Shown here: positions 17,102 through 24,904 of the stretch, in pieces
Layout of the letters: every line of letters begins with the position of its first letter
Position numbering within the stretch: position 1 is the first letter of the stretch
DNA from: Oligoflexus sp.
Lineage (GTDB): Bacteria; Bdellovibrionota_B; Oligoflexia; Oligoflexales; Oligoflexaceae
Direction of reading: 5' to 3'
NCBI RefSeq assembly: GCF_035712445.1
Contig: NZ_DASTAT010000140.1
Location: 62,001-126,000, forward strand
DNA: 64,000 nucleotides
The notes under the pieces: generated by a model
The model's database searches: none
What the model was told of the DNA's origin: nothing
Seen by the model: the letters and a program-made list of their open reading frames with translations, nothing else
Made by a program: the position numbers and the translations under genes

Positions 17102-18343
17102 CTACCAGTTCCAGGTCAGACGAACTTGCGCAAAAGATTGGGCGCGCTGTCGCTTATCCTGACCCGGAGCAAAGTGATAGAGTTCATATAGTCTGTCATA
17201 TTTTACAAAAAAGTTTTCCAGAAAAAGACTGAATCCGCTTTCATTGATATAGCCGATCCCGAAGGTGTCTTCACGCAGGCGAAGGCGGTCGTGATCGGTC
17301 CCCGCATCCAGGCAGCGGCCGTCGCGGCCCAGACCCTGGCAGGCACGCGCCCGGGCACCGGCTCTGAGTTTGACATCAAGGTCCTGGTGATGGAAAGCGA
17401 GCAGGTATTCCGCTAGAATCAAATAGGAAGCGCTGAAGGCGAGCGTGCGCTTTTCAATCTCGCTTCTCATGCCCCAGTGCTCGGCGAGAATTTCCGTAAG
17501 ATCGAAGGGACCTTCCGAAGGATCAACCGCCGTGACATCCGCCGGTGTCTTGGGGCCGCGGATCAGGTTTTTTTGCAGCCCGATCGCGGCACGCAGACCA
17601 CGGGCTTTGCGATGCTGTCCCGTGAGGATAAGAGAAAGCGCCTGGCGCTCATTTTTGAATCCTTCGCGGGCTTTCGCTCTTTGATCACGCGGGAGCCAGT
17701 AAAAGCTCTCCTCTTCCATGCTGTCGGGATCCATGGAATAAGCCCCTTGCCATTCGAGTCCCTCACTTATTTCGCGTCTGAGCATCAGAGCCAGATAGGC
17801 TTTATGATCACGATCCTTGAAGCGTTCGCCTTCACCGAGTCCTGCAATCAGAGTCCAGGAATTCGCGGGACGCTCCGTATCGATCACGCTCATGCGCAAA
17901 GCCGTCTGATTCCAGCCGCTATCCTGAAGAGCATGCGCAAAACTCAAACCGCTGGCATCGGGAATCAGTGTGGCGGCATTCCAGTTTTCGAGGCTCACTT
18001 CGACCGCATCACTGGCCCTGAAACGCAAAGCATAGCGATCAAACCAGGTGCGACGCGGCGGTAACCTTTGATCCAAACGATCATAGGTATCCTCCCACGT
18101 TGGTTTTTCAACAAGTCCCGGATCCCAGGCCAGCTGCAGCGAAAGCCGCTCGCTCAGGAAGGTCCGCAGTCCGAATTGAAAATGATTGAGTCGTGGGCAT
18201 TTGGTACCACAGGTGACCTCGCCTTCCACGAAGAGACGTCGGGGTTCGGAGGCGTCTTCGGTTTGAGCATAAGCTGCGGTTCCCAGCATGCCCGTCACGA
18301 GCATGACTCCCGACGTCAGTCTTCTGACAAATGATGAGTACAA
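17102..18343 (-). CDS. Predicted outer-membrane beta-barrel protein
   Basis: I place the start at TTG 18343, 7 nt after GGGGAG. This gives a signal peptide ending AAYAQ at about residue 27 and a 413-aa product. The longer frame from 18532 has no plausible start. The mature part alternates polar and aromatic residues and ends with RLTWNW, a C-terminal aromatic typical of BAM-assembled barrels. No family is recognised. A 38-bp imperfect direct repeat (18291-18328 and 18354-18391) spans the signal-peptide codons and the ribosome-binding site, so the 5' end may have been shaped by a small duplication. It is divergent from the flagellar operon. Confidence 0.78.
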   Translation of the reverse strand: MYSSFVRRLTSGVMLVTGMLGTAAYAQTEDASEPRRLFVEGEVTCGTKCPRLNHFQFGLRTFLSERLSLQLAWDPGLVEKPTWEDTYDRLDQRLPPRRTWFDRYALRFRASDAVEVSLENWNAATLIPDASGLSFAHALQDSGWNQTALRMSVIDTERPANSWTLIAGLGEGERFKDRDHKAYLALMLRREISEGLEWQGAYSMDPDSMEEESFYWLPRDQRAKAREGFKNERQALSLILTGQHRKARGLRAAIGLQKNLIRGPKTPADVTAVDPSEGPFDLTEILAEHWGMRSEIEKRTLAFSASYLILAEYLLAFHHQDLDVKLRAGARARACQGLGRDGRCLDAGTDHDRLRLREDTFGIGYINESGFSLFLENFFVKYDRLYELYHFAPGQDKRQRAQSFAQVRLTWNW

Positions 18344-18391
18344 TTTTTGACTCCCCGTCACGCTCTTGACTCCTGTCGTCAGGGCTCTGAC
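18291..18391. repeat. Imperfect direct repeat at the 5' end of the barrel gene
   Basis: Two copies begin at 18291 and 18354 (63 bp apart), sharing CCCGTCACG, TGACTCC, CGTCAG and TCTGAC in order, about 77 percent identical over 38-39 bp. The offset is an exact multiple of three. Confidence 0.6.
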
Positions 18392-18525
18392 GCCTTGCTT
18401 TGGTTCAATCCCCAAAAGAATCGACTTTATCCTATGACTATCGCAAACGCTCCGCAAGCGCTTGCTTTTGCAAGGATGCACGCAGCTTTTTACAGCTTCT
18501 CGTAAAAATTGGACGCGTCGAAGCC

Positions 18526-18542
18526 TTGGCACATCTCTTGTA
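18526..18542 (+). promoter_or_regulatory. Candidate sigma-54-like promoter of the flagellar operon
   Basis: TTGGCAC at 18526-18532, then 5 nt and TTGTA at 18538-18542, matches the -24/-12 consensus spacing. The -24 half is perfect, but the -12 half has GT where GC is expected. It lies 30 bp before fliL. A 12-bp perfect palindrome, GCAAGCGCTTGC (18454-18465), lies about 60 bp upstream and could be an activator site. Confidence 0.35.
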
Positions 18543-18571
18543 ATCCTGACCCTGGCTCAACAGGAGTATTT

Positions 18572-19318
18572 ATGGCAGAAGAAGGCAAAAAAGAAGAGAA
18601 AGAAAAAAAAGAAGGTGAAGCCCCTGCCGAGGAAAATCCTGAGCAGGAGGCGAAGAAGCGCAAGAAGAAGCTTCTGATCTTCGCGATTCTCGGCGTTTTG
18701 CTGATCGGTGGAGCAGGCGCGGGTGCCTTCATGTTCCTGAGCGGAGGCAAAAAAGCCGACGAGCATGAAATTACGGCCAAAGGCACCGCGGGAAAAGCGG
18801 ATGAACACGGCGGCGAGAAAAAAGAAGAAGGCAAAAAAGCCGACGCGCCCGCCGAAGATAAAAAAGAAGAAGGCAAAGGTGAAGAGAAGAAAGCTGAAGG
18901 AGCCGGAGAGCATAAGGAAGGTGAAAAGGCCGCTGAAGGGCAGGCTGAAGGCGAAAAGAAAGCCGACGGCACGGCAGCGGACAAAAAGGACGCCAAGCCC
19001 CAGCTTGATATTGATTTCGGCGACACCTATAAAATGGCTGGATTTAACATCAACCTCGGCAACGCCCTGGAAAACCGCTATGTGCGGCTCGAGATTTCCC
19101 TTGAGTATAAAGGCGGCGATGCAACCAAGCAGGAAATTGAAAAACGCATGCCCCAGCTCCGCGATGCCATCATCGGCATCCTGCAGCGGAAAACGCGAGA
19201 GTTCCTTCTGGCGCCGGATGGCAAGGAAGCGCTCCGCAAAGAGATCCTGACCCGGATCAATCGTTATATGAAGACCAAGGTCGAAGCGGTTTACATCACG
19301 GATATGTTGATCGAGTGA
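18572..19318 (+). CDS. fliL: Flagellar basal body-associated protein FliL
   Basis: ATG 18572 follows CAGGAG. The 248-aa product has a charged cytoplasmic N-terminus of about 30 residues, one membrane helix (LLIFAILGVLLIGGAGAGAF), then an unusually long Lys/Glu/Ala/Gly-rich linker of about 90 residues. The C-terminal FliL domain follows, with LEISLEYKGG and REFLLAPDGKEALRKEI. FliL forms rings around the stator units and supports torque. It is the first gene of the flagellar export operon. The linker is far longer than in enteric FliL and would place the periplasmic domain away from the membrane. Confidence 0.93.
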   Translation: MAEEGKKEEKEKKEGEAPAEENPEQEAKKRKKKLLIFAILGVLLIGGAGAGAFMFLSGGKKADEHEITAKGTAGKADEHGGEKKEEGKKADAPAEDKKEEGKGEEKKAEGAGEHKEGEKAAEGQAEGEKKADGTAADKKDAKPQLDIDFGDTYKMAGFNINLGNALENRYVRLEISLEYKGGDATKQEIEKRMPQLRDAIIGILQRKTREFLLAPDGKEALRKEILTRINRYMKTKVEAVYITDMLIE

Positions 19319-19357
19319 ATGAGCGGTTCCCTTTGATCGAATCACGAGGAGTGGCTG

Positions 19358-20341
19358 ATGAGTCAGGTACTGTCCCAGAGCGAAGTCGATGCCCTTTTAT
19401 CCGCGGTCTCGGATAATCGCGTCGACTCCGATGATGATGGCGGCCCTGAGGGCCTACAGAGCGGCGTCGTCCAGTATGATCTGGCCAACCAGGACAGGAT
19501 CATCCGTGGTCGTATGCCCACGCTCGACATCATTCACGACCGCTTCATCCGCCTTTTCCGGGTGACGCTGTCCAACGCCCTGCGGAAAATGGCCAACCTC
19601 AGCGTGAACTCGACAGGTCCGCTGAAGTTCTCGGAGTTCATGAACTCCTTGCCTTTGCCTTCCTGTCTGAACATTCTGCGCCTCGATCCTCTGCGCGGCG
19701 CGGCCGTGATGGTGATCGAATCGAAACTGCTCTATGCGCTGGTCGACAGTTTCTTCGGCGGCAACGATGTGCCTTACACCAAAATCGAAGGCAAGGACTT
19801 TACCCAGATCGAAATCAAGATCGCCCGTCGCGTGGTCCTTTCCGCGATCGACGATCTGGAAAAAGCCTGGGAACCCGTCTATCCCCTGAAGATCGGTTAT
19901 AGCCGTACTGAAATCAACCCGCAGTTCGTCGCCGTCGTGCCGCCTTCGGACGTTGTGATCGCCACGACCTTTGACGTCGAACTCGAAAAGGTTTCGGGAA
20001 CGATCAAGATCGTGATTCCTTATTCCACGCTGGAACCGATCAAATCCAAACTCTCGGTCGGTTTCCAGAGTGAGCAGCTCGAAGTCGACTTCATCTGGAT
20101 CAACCGGGTGAAGGAGCAGATCATGCAGACCACGGCGAACATCGTCGTGAAGCTGGGGGAAGCGAACATTCAGGTGCGTGACCTCATGAACCTGGAAGTC
20201 GGCGACATCATACAACTCGATACTGATGCCACCATGCCGCTCAACGTGATGGTCGAGGGCATTCCCAAATTTAAAGGCATCCCTGGTCTTTTGCGCGGCA
20301 ATCGCGCGATCCGTATCACTGAATCCATGTTTGAAAGCTGA
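19358..20341 (+). CDS. fliM: Flagellar motor switch protein FliM
   Basis: The 327-aa protein starts with the CheY-binding helix LSQSEVDALLSAV. The FliM middle domain (CheC/FliY-like pseudo-repeats, about residues 45-230) follows, including RIIRGRMPTLDIIHDRF, then a C-terminal FliN-like SpoA domain ending in KGIPGLLRGNRAIRI. It is the C-ring protein that binds phosphorylated CheY and flips rotation direction. GAGGAG precedes the ATG. fliN follows 11 bp later. Confidence 0.97.
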   Translation: MSQVLSQSEVDALLSAVSDNRVDSDDDGGPEGLQSGVVQYDLANQDRIIRGRMPTLDIIHDRFIRLFRVTLSNALRKMANLSVNSTGPLKFSEFMNSLPLPSCLNILRLDPLRGAAVMVIESKLLYALVDSFFGGNDVPYTKIEGKDFTQIEIKIARRVVLSAIDDLEKAWEPVYPLKIGYSRTEINPQFVAVVPPSDVVIATTFDVELEKVSGTIKIVIPYSTLEPIKSKLSVGFQSEQLEVDFIWINRVKEQIMQTTANIVVKLGEANIQVRDLMNLEVGDIIQLDTDATMPLNVMVEGIPKFKGIPGLLRGNRAIRITESMFES

Positions 20342-20352
20342 GGAGTCTCGCG

Positions 20353-20781
20353 ATGGCTGATGATTTAAATCCGGAAGATTTTGGTTTAGGTGGTGATTTG
20401 GACGACGCCCTTGCGGCCGCTGCTGGCGGTGACGACGGTGGTGGTAAAGGCGGTGGGGACAAGGACGAAAATATCGTCATGACTCCCGAGGACTCGCGCC
20501 TCGCCCGTACGGACTTTTCGAAGCTGAAGATGATCCTCGATGTCCCGCTGAAAGTTTCGGTGGAACTCGGCCGCACCAAGATGCTGGTGAACGATCTTCT
20601 GCAGCTTGGTCAGGGTTCGGTGATCGAACTCGACAAGATCGCAGGGGAGCCCATGGAGATTCTGATCAACGATAAGCTCGTGGCCATGGGTGAAGTCGTG
20701 GTGGTGAACGAAAAATTCGGTGTGCGTTTGACCGACGTCGTGTCGCAGTTTGGTCTGGGTGATATGAGTCATAACGCCTGA
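20353..20781 (+). CDS. fliN: Flagellar motor switch protein FliN
   Basis: The 142-aa product has an acidic, Gly/Asp-rich N-terminal tail of about 45 residues (a run of GGDDGGGKGGG type) and a SpoA domain with the family signature VSVELGRTKMLVNDLLQLG and VRLTDVV. FliN tetramers form the lower C-ring and bind FliH of the export ATPase. It lies between fliM and fliO with short gaps, consistent with one transcript. Confidence 0.97.
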   Translation: MADDLNPEDFGLGGDLDDALAAAAGGDDGGGKGGGDKDENIVMTPEDSRLARTDFSKLKMILDVPLKVSVELGRTKMLVNDLLQLGQGSVIELDKIAGEPMEILINDKLVAMGEVVVVNEKFGVRLTDVVSQFGLGDMSHNA

Positions 20782-20797
20782 TAGAGAGGGCTTTCGC

Positions 20798-21958
20798 ATG
20801 TTGCGGTTCTTTGCTGTGGTCTTATTGATGTTTGGTACGCGTCTTTACTCGCAGGAAACTCCGGCGAGCCCGACGCTGATGATGATGGGTCCCATCGATG
20901 GCGAATCGGATCAAAAATCATCCATCATCACCGTGCGCTATGATAGCAAACCAGGCTTCCCCAAACCCAAGGTGGAAGCCATGGGAAGCTTCATCCAGGT
21001 GACTCTGCCCAACACCATGGTGCCTAAGCCAGGGCAGTTCGTCGAGGCCAACAGTCCCTATATTCGCAAGTTCGCCGCGTTCCAGCTCGATGAGCAGACG
21101 GCGGGTTTGCGTCTCTTCGTAACCAAGGAAGCTGCGCACCTCGTCGGCGCTGTGACCACGGATATCCTGGAAAATCGCGTCGTCGTCATGCTCGATCATG
21201 CCGAAGCGGAAAAGCAGCTGCTGGCGCATTTTGATGGCGTTCCTGTCACGGGTGGTCCGACGGCGGAAGAGGTGGTGCAGAAAACGGAAGTGCGCAGCGA
21301 TATTCCTGATCCAGCCAAAACCCAGGTGGTGGCCAAGGAAGCCCCTGCAAAAGCACAGGCAGCGGCTCCTGCTGCGGCAGCGGCCCCTTCCTGGAGTGAT
21401 GGTCTTCAGGAAAAGCTGGTGATGGTGACCATTTTCATGGCGGTGATGCTGGCGCTGATGATCGGTATGAAGAGCTGGCGCCGCGTGATGACCAAAATGC
21501 CCGGCGCTCCCGTCCAGGATTATTCGCTGAAAACTCTGGCCACGCATGCTGTGGGTCCCAAGCAGAAACTCACCGTCGTGCAGGTCGGCCAGGAGCAGAT
21601 TCTGCTCGGAGTGTCCCCGGACAATATCAATTTTCTGACCTCGCTGAAAAATCCCAACGATGCGCAGCCGCGTATGGCGATTGATCCTGCGCTGTTTCAA
21701 AAGCAGGCTCTGCCGAAGGAAGCGCCGGTTCGTCGTTCGGGTCCCGTTCTGGATGATGTGCCTCCGCGTCCGGCAGCCCGTCCGCGCTCGACTCCCAAGA
21801 CGGATCTCCCTGAGCCAGGCAGCGCCATTTCCTATGGCATCGGGGATCAGGGTATCAAGAATATGAAGCCTTCGTCGCGTCAAGCGGAAGAGCCCAGCAG
21901 TGTCGATGATGTGACGCGCATGATTCGTAAAAAACTGCGTGATCTTCCCAAAGTTTAA
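20798..21958 (+). CDS. fliO: Flagellar biosynthetic protein FliO, with large exported N-terminal domain
   Basis: The 386-aa protein has a signal peptide (MLRFFAVVLLMFGTRLYSQ) and an exported region of about 170 residues. Its strand pattern (IITVRYDSKPGFPKPKVEA through ENRVVVMLDH) resembles AMIN-type domains. One membrane helix follows (VMVTIFMAVMLALMIGM), then the FliO cytoplasmic part with AVGPKQKLTVVQVGQEQILLG. FliO helps assemble the FliP ring of the export gate. It is about three times longer than enteric FliO, because of the exported domain and a Pro-rich C-terminal tail. Position directly before fliP supports the call. Confidence 0.87.
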   Translation: MLRFFAVVLLMFGTRLYSQETPASPTLMMMGPIDGESDQKSSIITVRYDSKPGFPKPKVEAMGSFIQVTLPNTMVPKPGQFVEANSPYIRKFAAFQLDEQTAGLRLFVTKEAAHLVGAVTTDILENRVVVMLDHAEAEKQLLAHFDGVPVTGGPTAEEVVQKTEVRSDIPDPAKTQVVAKEAPAKAQAAAPAAAAAPSWSDGLQEKLVMVTIFMAVMLALMIGMKSWRRVMTKMPGAPVQDYSLKTLATHAVGPKQKLTVVQVGQEQILLGVSPDNINFLTSLKNPNDAQPRMAIDPALFQKQALPKEAPVRRSGPVLDDVPPRPAARPRSTPKTDLPEPGSAISYGIGDQGIKNMKPSSRQAEEPSSVDDVTRMIRKKLRDLPKV

Positions 21959-21970
21959 ACAGGGTTTGGC

Positions 21971-22732
21971 ATGACCGTTTCGGGTGTAAAAAAAGGTCTT
22001 TTCTGGGCGCTGCTCGCGCTGCTCGTGAGTGGCCGCGCCTATGCGGATACCAAGATTCCTGGGCTCAACTTCAATATCTACGAAGTGGATGACCCGGATG
22101 CTTTCGTACCTGCGCTGAAGATCATCGCGCTCCTCACCATCCTGGGCGTGGCGCCGGCGATCCTTCTGATGATGACCTCGTTCACCCGCATCGTGGTCGT
22201 GCTGAGTTTTGTGCGCCAGGCCCTGGGGACCCAGACCATGCCTCCGAACCAGGTGGTGCTGGGCCTGTCCCTGTTTTTGACTTTTTTCACGATGGGTCCT
22301 GTTATTGATGTGATTCAGGAAAGGGCACTGACGCCTTACCTGGAAAAAGCCATCACCCAGGAGCAGGCGCTGAAAGAGACGCTGGCCCCGCTAAGGACCT
22401 TTATGCTCCGCGAAGTGAAAGAATCCGATCTTCAGGCTTTCTTCAATATCGCCAAGCTGCCGAAGCCCAAGAGCATGGATGAAGTTCCGATGCGGGTTCT
22501 GATTCCATCCTTTGTGGTTTCGGAACTGAAGACGGCCTTTCAGATCGGATTTTTGATTTATATCCCCTTCCTCGTCATCGACATGGTGGTGTCCTCGATC
22601 CTTATGGGTATGGGGATGATGATGCTGCCGCCGACTGTGGTGTCGCTGCCCTTTAAGCTGGTGCTCTTCGTGCTGGTGGATGGCTGGGGACTCATCGTTG
22701 ATTCTTTGGTTCGCAGCTTTTCCCTTGGATAA
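21971..22732 (+). CDS. fliP: Flagellar export gate protein FliP
   Basis: The 253-aa protein has a signal peptide ending AYADT and the conserved FliP core: MMTSFTRIVVVLSFVRQALG, MPPNQVVLGLSLFLTFF, and a C-terminal helix pair ending MMLPPTVVSLPFKLVLFVL. Five FliP subunits with FliR and FliQ form the export channel of the flagellar type III secretion system in the inner membrane. Confidence 0.98.
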   Translation: MTVSGVKKGLFWALLALLVSGRAYADTKIPGLNFNIYEVDDPDAFVPALKIIALLTILGVAPAILLMMTSFTRIVVVLSFVRQALGTQTMPPNQVVLGLSLFLTFFTMGPVIDVIQERALTPYLEKAITQEQALKETLAPLRTFMLREVKESDLQAFFNIAKLPKPKSMDEVPMRVLIPSFVVSELKTAFQIGFLIYIPFLVIDMVVSSILMGMGMMMLPPTVVSLPFKLVLFVLVDGWGLIVDSLVRSFSLG

Positions 22733-22744
22733 AGGAGTCCTTCC

Positions 22745-23014
22745 ATGACTCAACAGACAGTGCTTGATATCGGCTGGAACACGATCTGGGTCATGATCAA
22801 GATCTCGTCGCCAGCCCTGCTCGCCACCCTTGTGATGGGTCTTCTGATTTCCATTTTTCAGGCGGCGACCCAGATCAACGAACAGACGCTTTCGTTCATT
22901 CCCAAGATCCTGGCCATGGCCGCGGCAATGATCATCTGCGGCCCCTGGGTTTTGCGCACCATGATGACGTTCACGATCAACCTGATTCGCGATATTCCGA
23001 ACCTCGTTCACTGA
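22745..23014 (+). CDS. fliQ: Flagellar export gate protein FliQ
   Basis: The 89-aa protein has two membrane helices separated by ISIFQAATQINEQTLSFIPK, the hallmark FliQ loop. It packs around the FliP/FliR core of the export gate. AAAGGAG lies just upstream of the ATG. fliR follows after 9 bp. Confidence 0.98.
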   Translation: MTQQTVLDIGWNTIWVMIKISSPALLATLVMGLLISIFQAATQINEQTLSFIPKILAMAAAMIICGPWVLRTMMTFTINLIRDIPNLVH

Positions 23015-23023
23015 AGGGTCGGT

Positions 23024-23806
23024 ATGATTTACGGCATCACAGTCGAAGCGATCCTCACGGCGGCCCTGATCTTCATCAGGGTCAGTGGGATTTTATTCGC
23101 GCTGCCGTTCATCGGGGATCAGCCGACGCCGGTTCGGGTGCGCATCCTGCTCAGCGTGGCTCTCACCTTTACCATGCAGGGTCTGGTGCCCACGGATTGG
23201 CTGGTGGACTTTCCACAGGATCCTTTGCTTTATATGATCCTCGTGATCAAAGAGATCTGTATCGGCCTTTTTATAGGCTTTGTGGCCCGCATTGCCTTTG
23301 ATGCCATCATCATGGCGGCGAGCCTTGTCGGCTTTCAGATGGGTTTTGGCGTGGCCGACCTTATGATGCCGGATGCCGATGTGCAGATGAACGCGTTCAC
23401 GGCGTTTCACCGCGTGATCATGCTCATGATCTTTCTTGGATTGAACCTGCATCACATCTACCTGGATGCCATGGTTCGCACGTTCACCCTGATTCCAGCC
23501 GGCGGGATTGCACCGCAGATGGAAATGGGGCGCTTTCTGATTGATCTGACGGCGGGAATGTTTCGCGTGGCCATGCAGCTTTCCGCTCCGGTCCTGGTGG
23601 CCCTGATGTTCACCAATACCGCCCTGGGTCTGATTGCCCGCACGGTACCCCAGATGAACGTTTTCACGATGAGCTTTCCCATAGGCTTTTTCGTGGGTCT
23701 TGCTGTTTACATGGCCTGCCTGCCCTTTTTTCCAGGCTGGGTCACGCAACATTTCAACACGTCCCAGGAGCAGATTCTTCTGACTCTTAAGGGCATTGCC
23801 CCATAA
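23024..23806 (+). CDS. fliR: Flagellar export gate protein FliR
   Basis: The 260-aa multi-pass membrane protein has the FliR features RVSGILFALPFIGDQ, VKEICIGLFIGFVARIAFDA and ALMFTNTALGLIARTVPQMN. It completes the FliP5-FliQ4-FliR1 gate. Its position between fliQ and flhB is canonical; in some bacteria it is fused to flhB, here it is separate by 8 bp. Confidence 0.97.
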   Translation: MIYGITVEAILTAALIFIRVSGILFALPFIGDQPTPVRVRILLSVALTFTMQGLVPTDWLVDFPQDPLLYMILVIKEICIGLFIGFVARIAFDAIIMAASLVGFQMGFGVADLMMPDADVQMNAFTAFHRVIMLMIFLGLNLHHIYLDAMVRTFTLIPAGGIAPQMEMGRFLIDLTAGMFRVAMQLSAPVLVALMFTNTALGLIARTVPQMNVFTMSFPIGFFVGLAVYMACLPFFPGWVTQHFNTSQEQILLTLKGIAP

Positions 23807-23814
23807 GGTGAGCG

Positions 23815-24891
23815 ATGGCTGCCGAAGATGATGGCCAGGACCGAAGTGAAGAAGCGAGCCCCGAGCGACGCGACGAGTTCCGTGAGCGCGGTCAGATCGC
23901 TGTGTCCCGCGAAGTCACATCGGTTTTGGTGCTGGCTGCGGTCATCGGTATGTTCGGCTATTACCTGATGTGGCTGATGCATCGACTGCAGCACTTCATG
24001 ATTTCCCATTTTCAGCATCTGAGTACCGAACAGGTGACCAGTAAAAGCATCACAGGGTATTTGGGAGAAGTCGGGCGTGAGCTTCTGATTATGATTACGC
24101 CGATCTTCATAGCAACGACGGTGGCATCGGTTGCCGTCACCTTCTTTCAGACGCGATTGAACTGGTCCTGGCAAAAATTGGCTCCCGATTTCACGCGGCT
24201 TGATCCTTTCAAAGGATTCATGAAGACCTTCAGCATGGATTCGGTGGTCGAGCTTTTGAAAAGCGTGGGCAAGATGCTGATCGTCGGGTGCATGACCTAT
24301 ACCATCCTTCAGGGTGAATGGGTGAAGATGCCCGGCCTTCTGCATATGACCTATCTGCAGTCCTGGGCTTACTGGACATCCATGACCAAGACCCTGATCT
24401 GGTCCGTGATCGGTCTGCTCCTCTTTTTGGGTGCGGCTGACTTCCTTTACAACTTCTTCAGCCTTGAAAAGAAGATGAAGATGACCAAGCAGGAAGTCAA
24501 AGATGAATACAAAAAGCGGGAATTGGATCCCCATGTCAAAGCCAAGATGAAGCGCATGCAGCGGGAGATGTCGAGCGCCAAGACCATTGCGGCCACACGC
24601 ACGGCGACGGCTGTCATCACCAACCCGACTCACTTTGCGGTCGCCATTTATTATGAACTGGGCATGGGTGCCCCCATCGTCGTGGCCAAAGGCCAGGATC
24701 TGGTTGCGAAGCAGATGAAGGAAGTCGCCAAGGAATCGGATATCCCGATCATCGAGAACAAGCCCCTGGCGCGAACTCTTTTCAAGGTTTGCAAAGTCGG
24801 CCAGGAAATACCTGAGTCTCTTTACAAAGCCGTGTCCGAAGTTATCCGTTACGTGTTCCTGCTCAAAGGTAAAAAACTCAGTCGGAAATAG
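23815..24891 (+). CDS. flhB: Flagellar export switch protein FlhB
   Basis: The 358-aa protein opens with EDDGQDRSEEASPERRDE, the typical charged N-terminus. It has four membrane helices and a cytoplasmic autocleavage domain with the NPTH motif (VITNPTHFAVAIYYE), where self-cleavage between Asn and Pro switches export from rod-hook to filament substrates. The linker VKDEYKKRELDPHVKAKM is conserved. Confidence 0.97.
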   Translation: MAAEDDGQDRSEEASPERRDEFRERGQIAVSREVTSVLVLAAVIGMFGYYLMWLMHRLQHFMISHFQHLSTEQVTSKSITGYLGEVGRELLIMITPIFIATTVASVAVTFFQTRLNWSWQKLAPDFTRLDPFKGFMKTFSMDSVVELLKSVGKMLIVGCMTYTILQGEWVKMPGLLHMTYLQSWAYWTSMTKTLIWSVIGLLLFLGAADFLYNFFSLEKKMKMTKQEVKDEYKKRELDPHVKAKMKRMQREMSSAKTIAATRTATAVITNPTHFAVAIYYELGMGAPIVVAKGQDLVAKQMKEVAKESDIPIIENKPLARTLFKVCKVGQEIPESLYKAVSEVIRYVFLLKGKKLSRK

Positions 24892-24904
24892 TAGGAGCTG
24901 ATCA

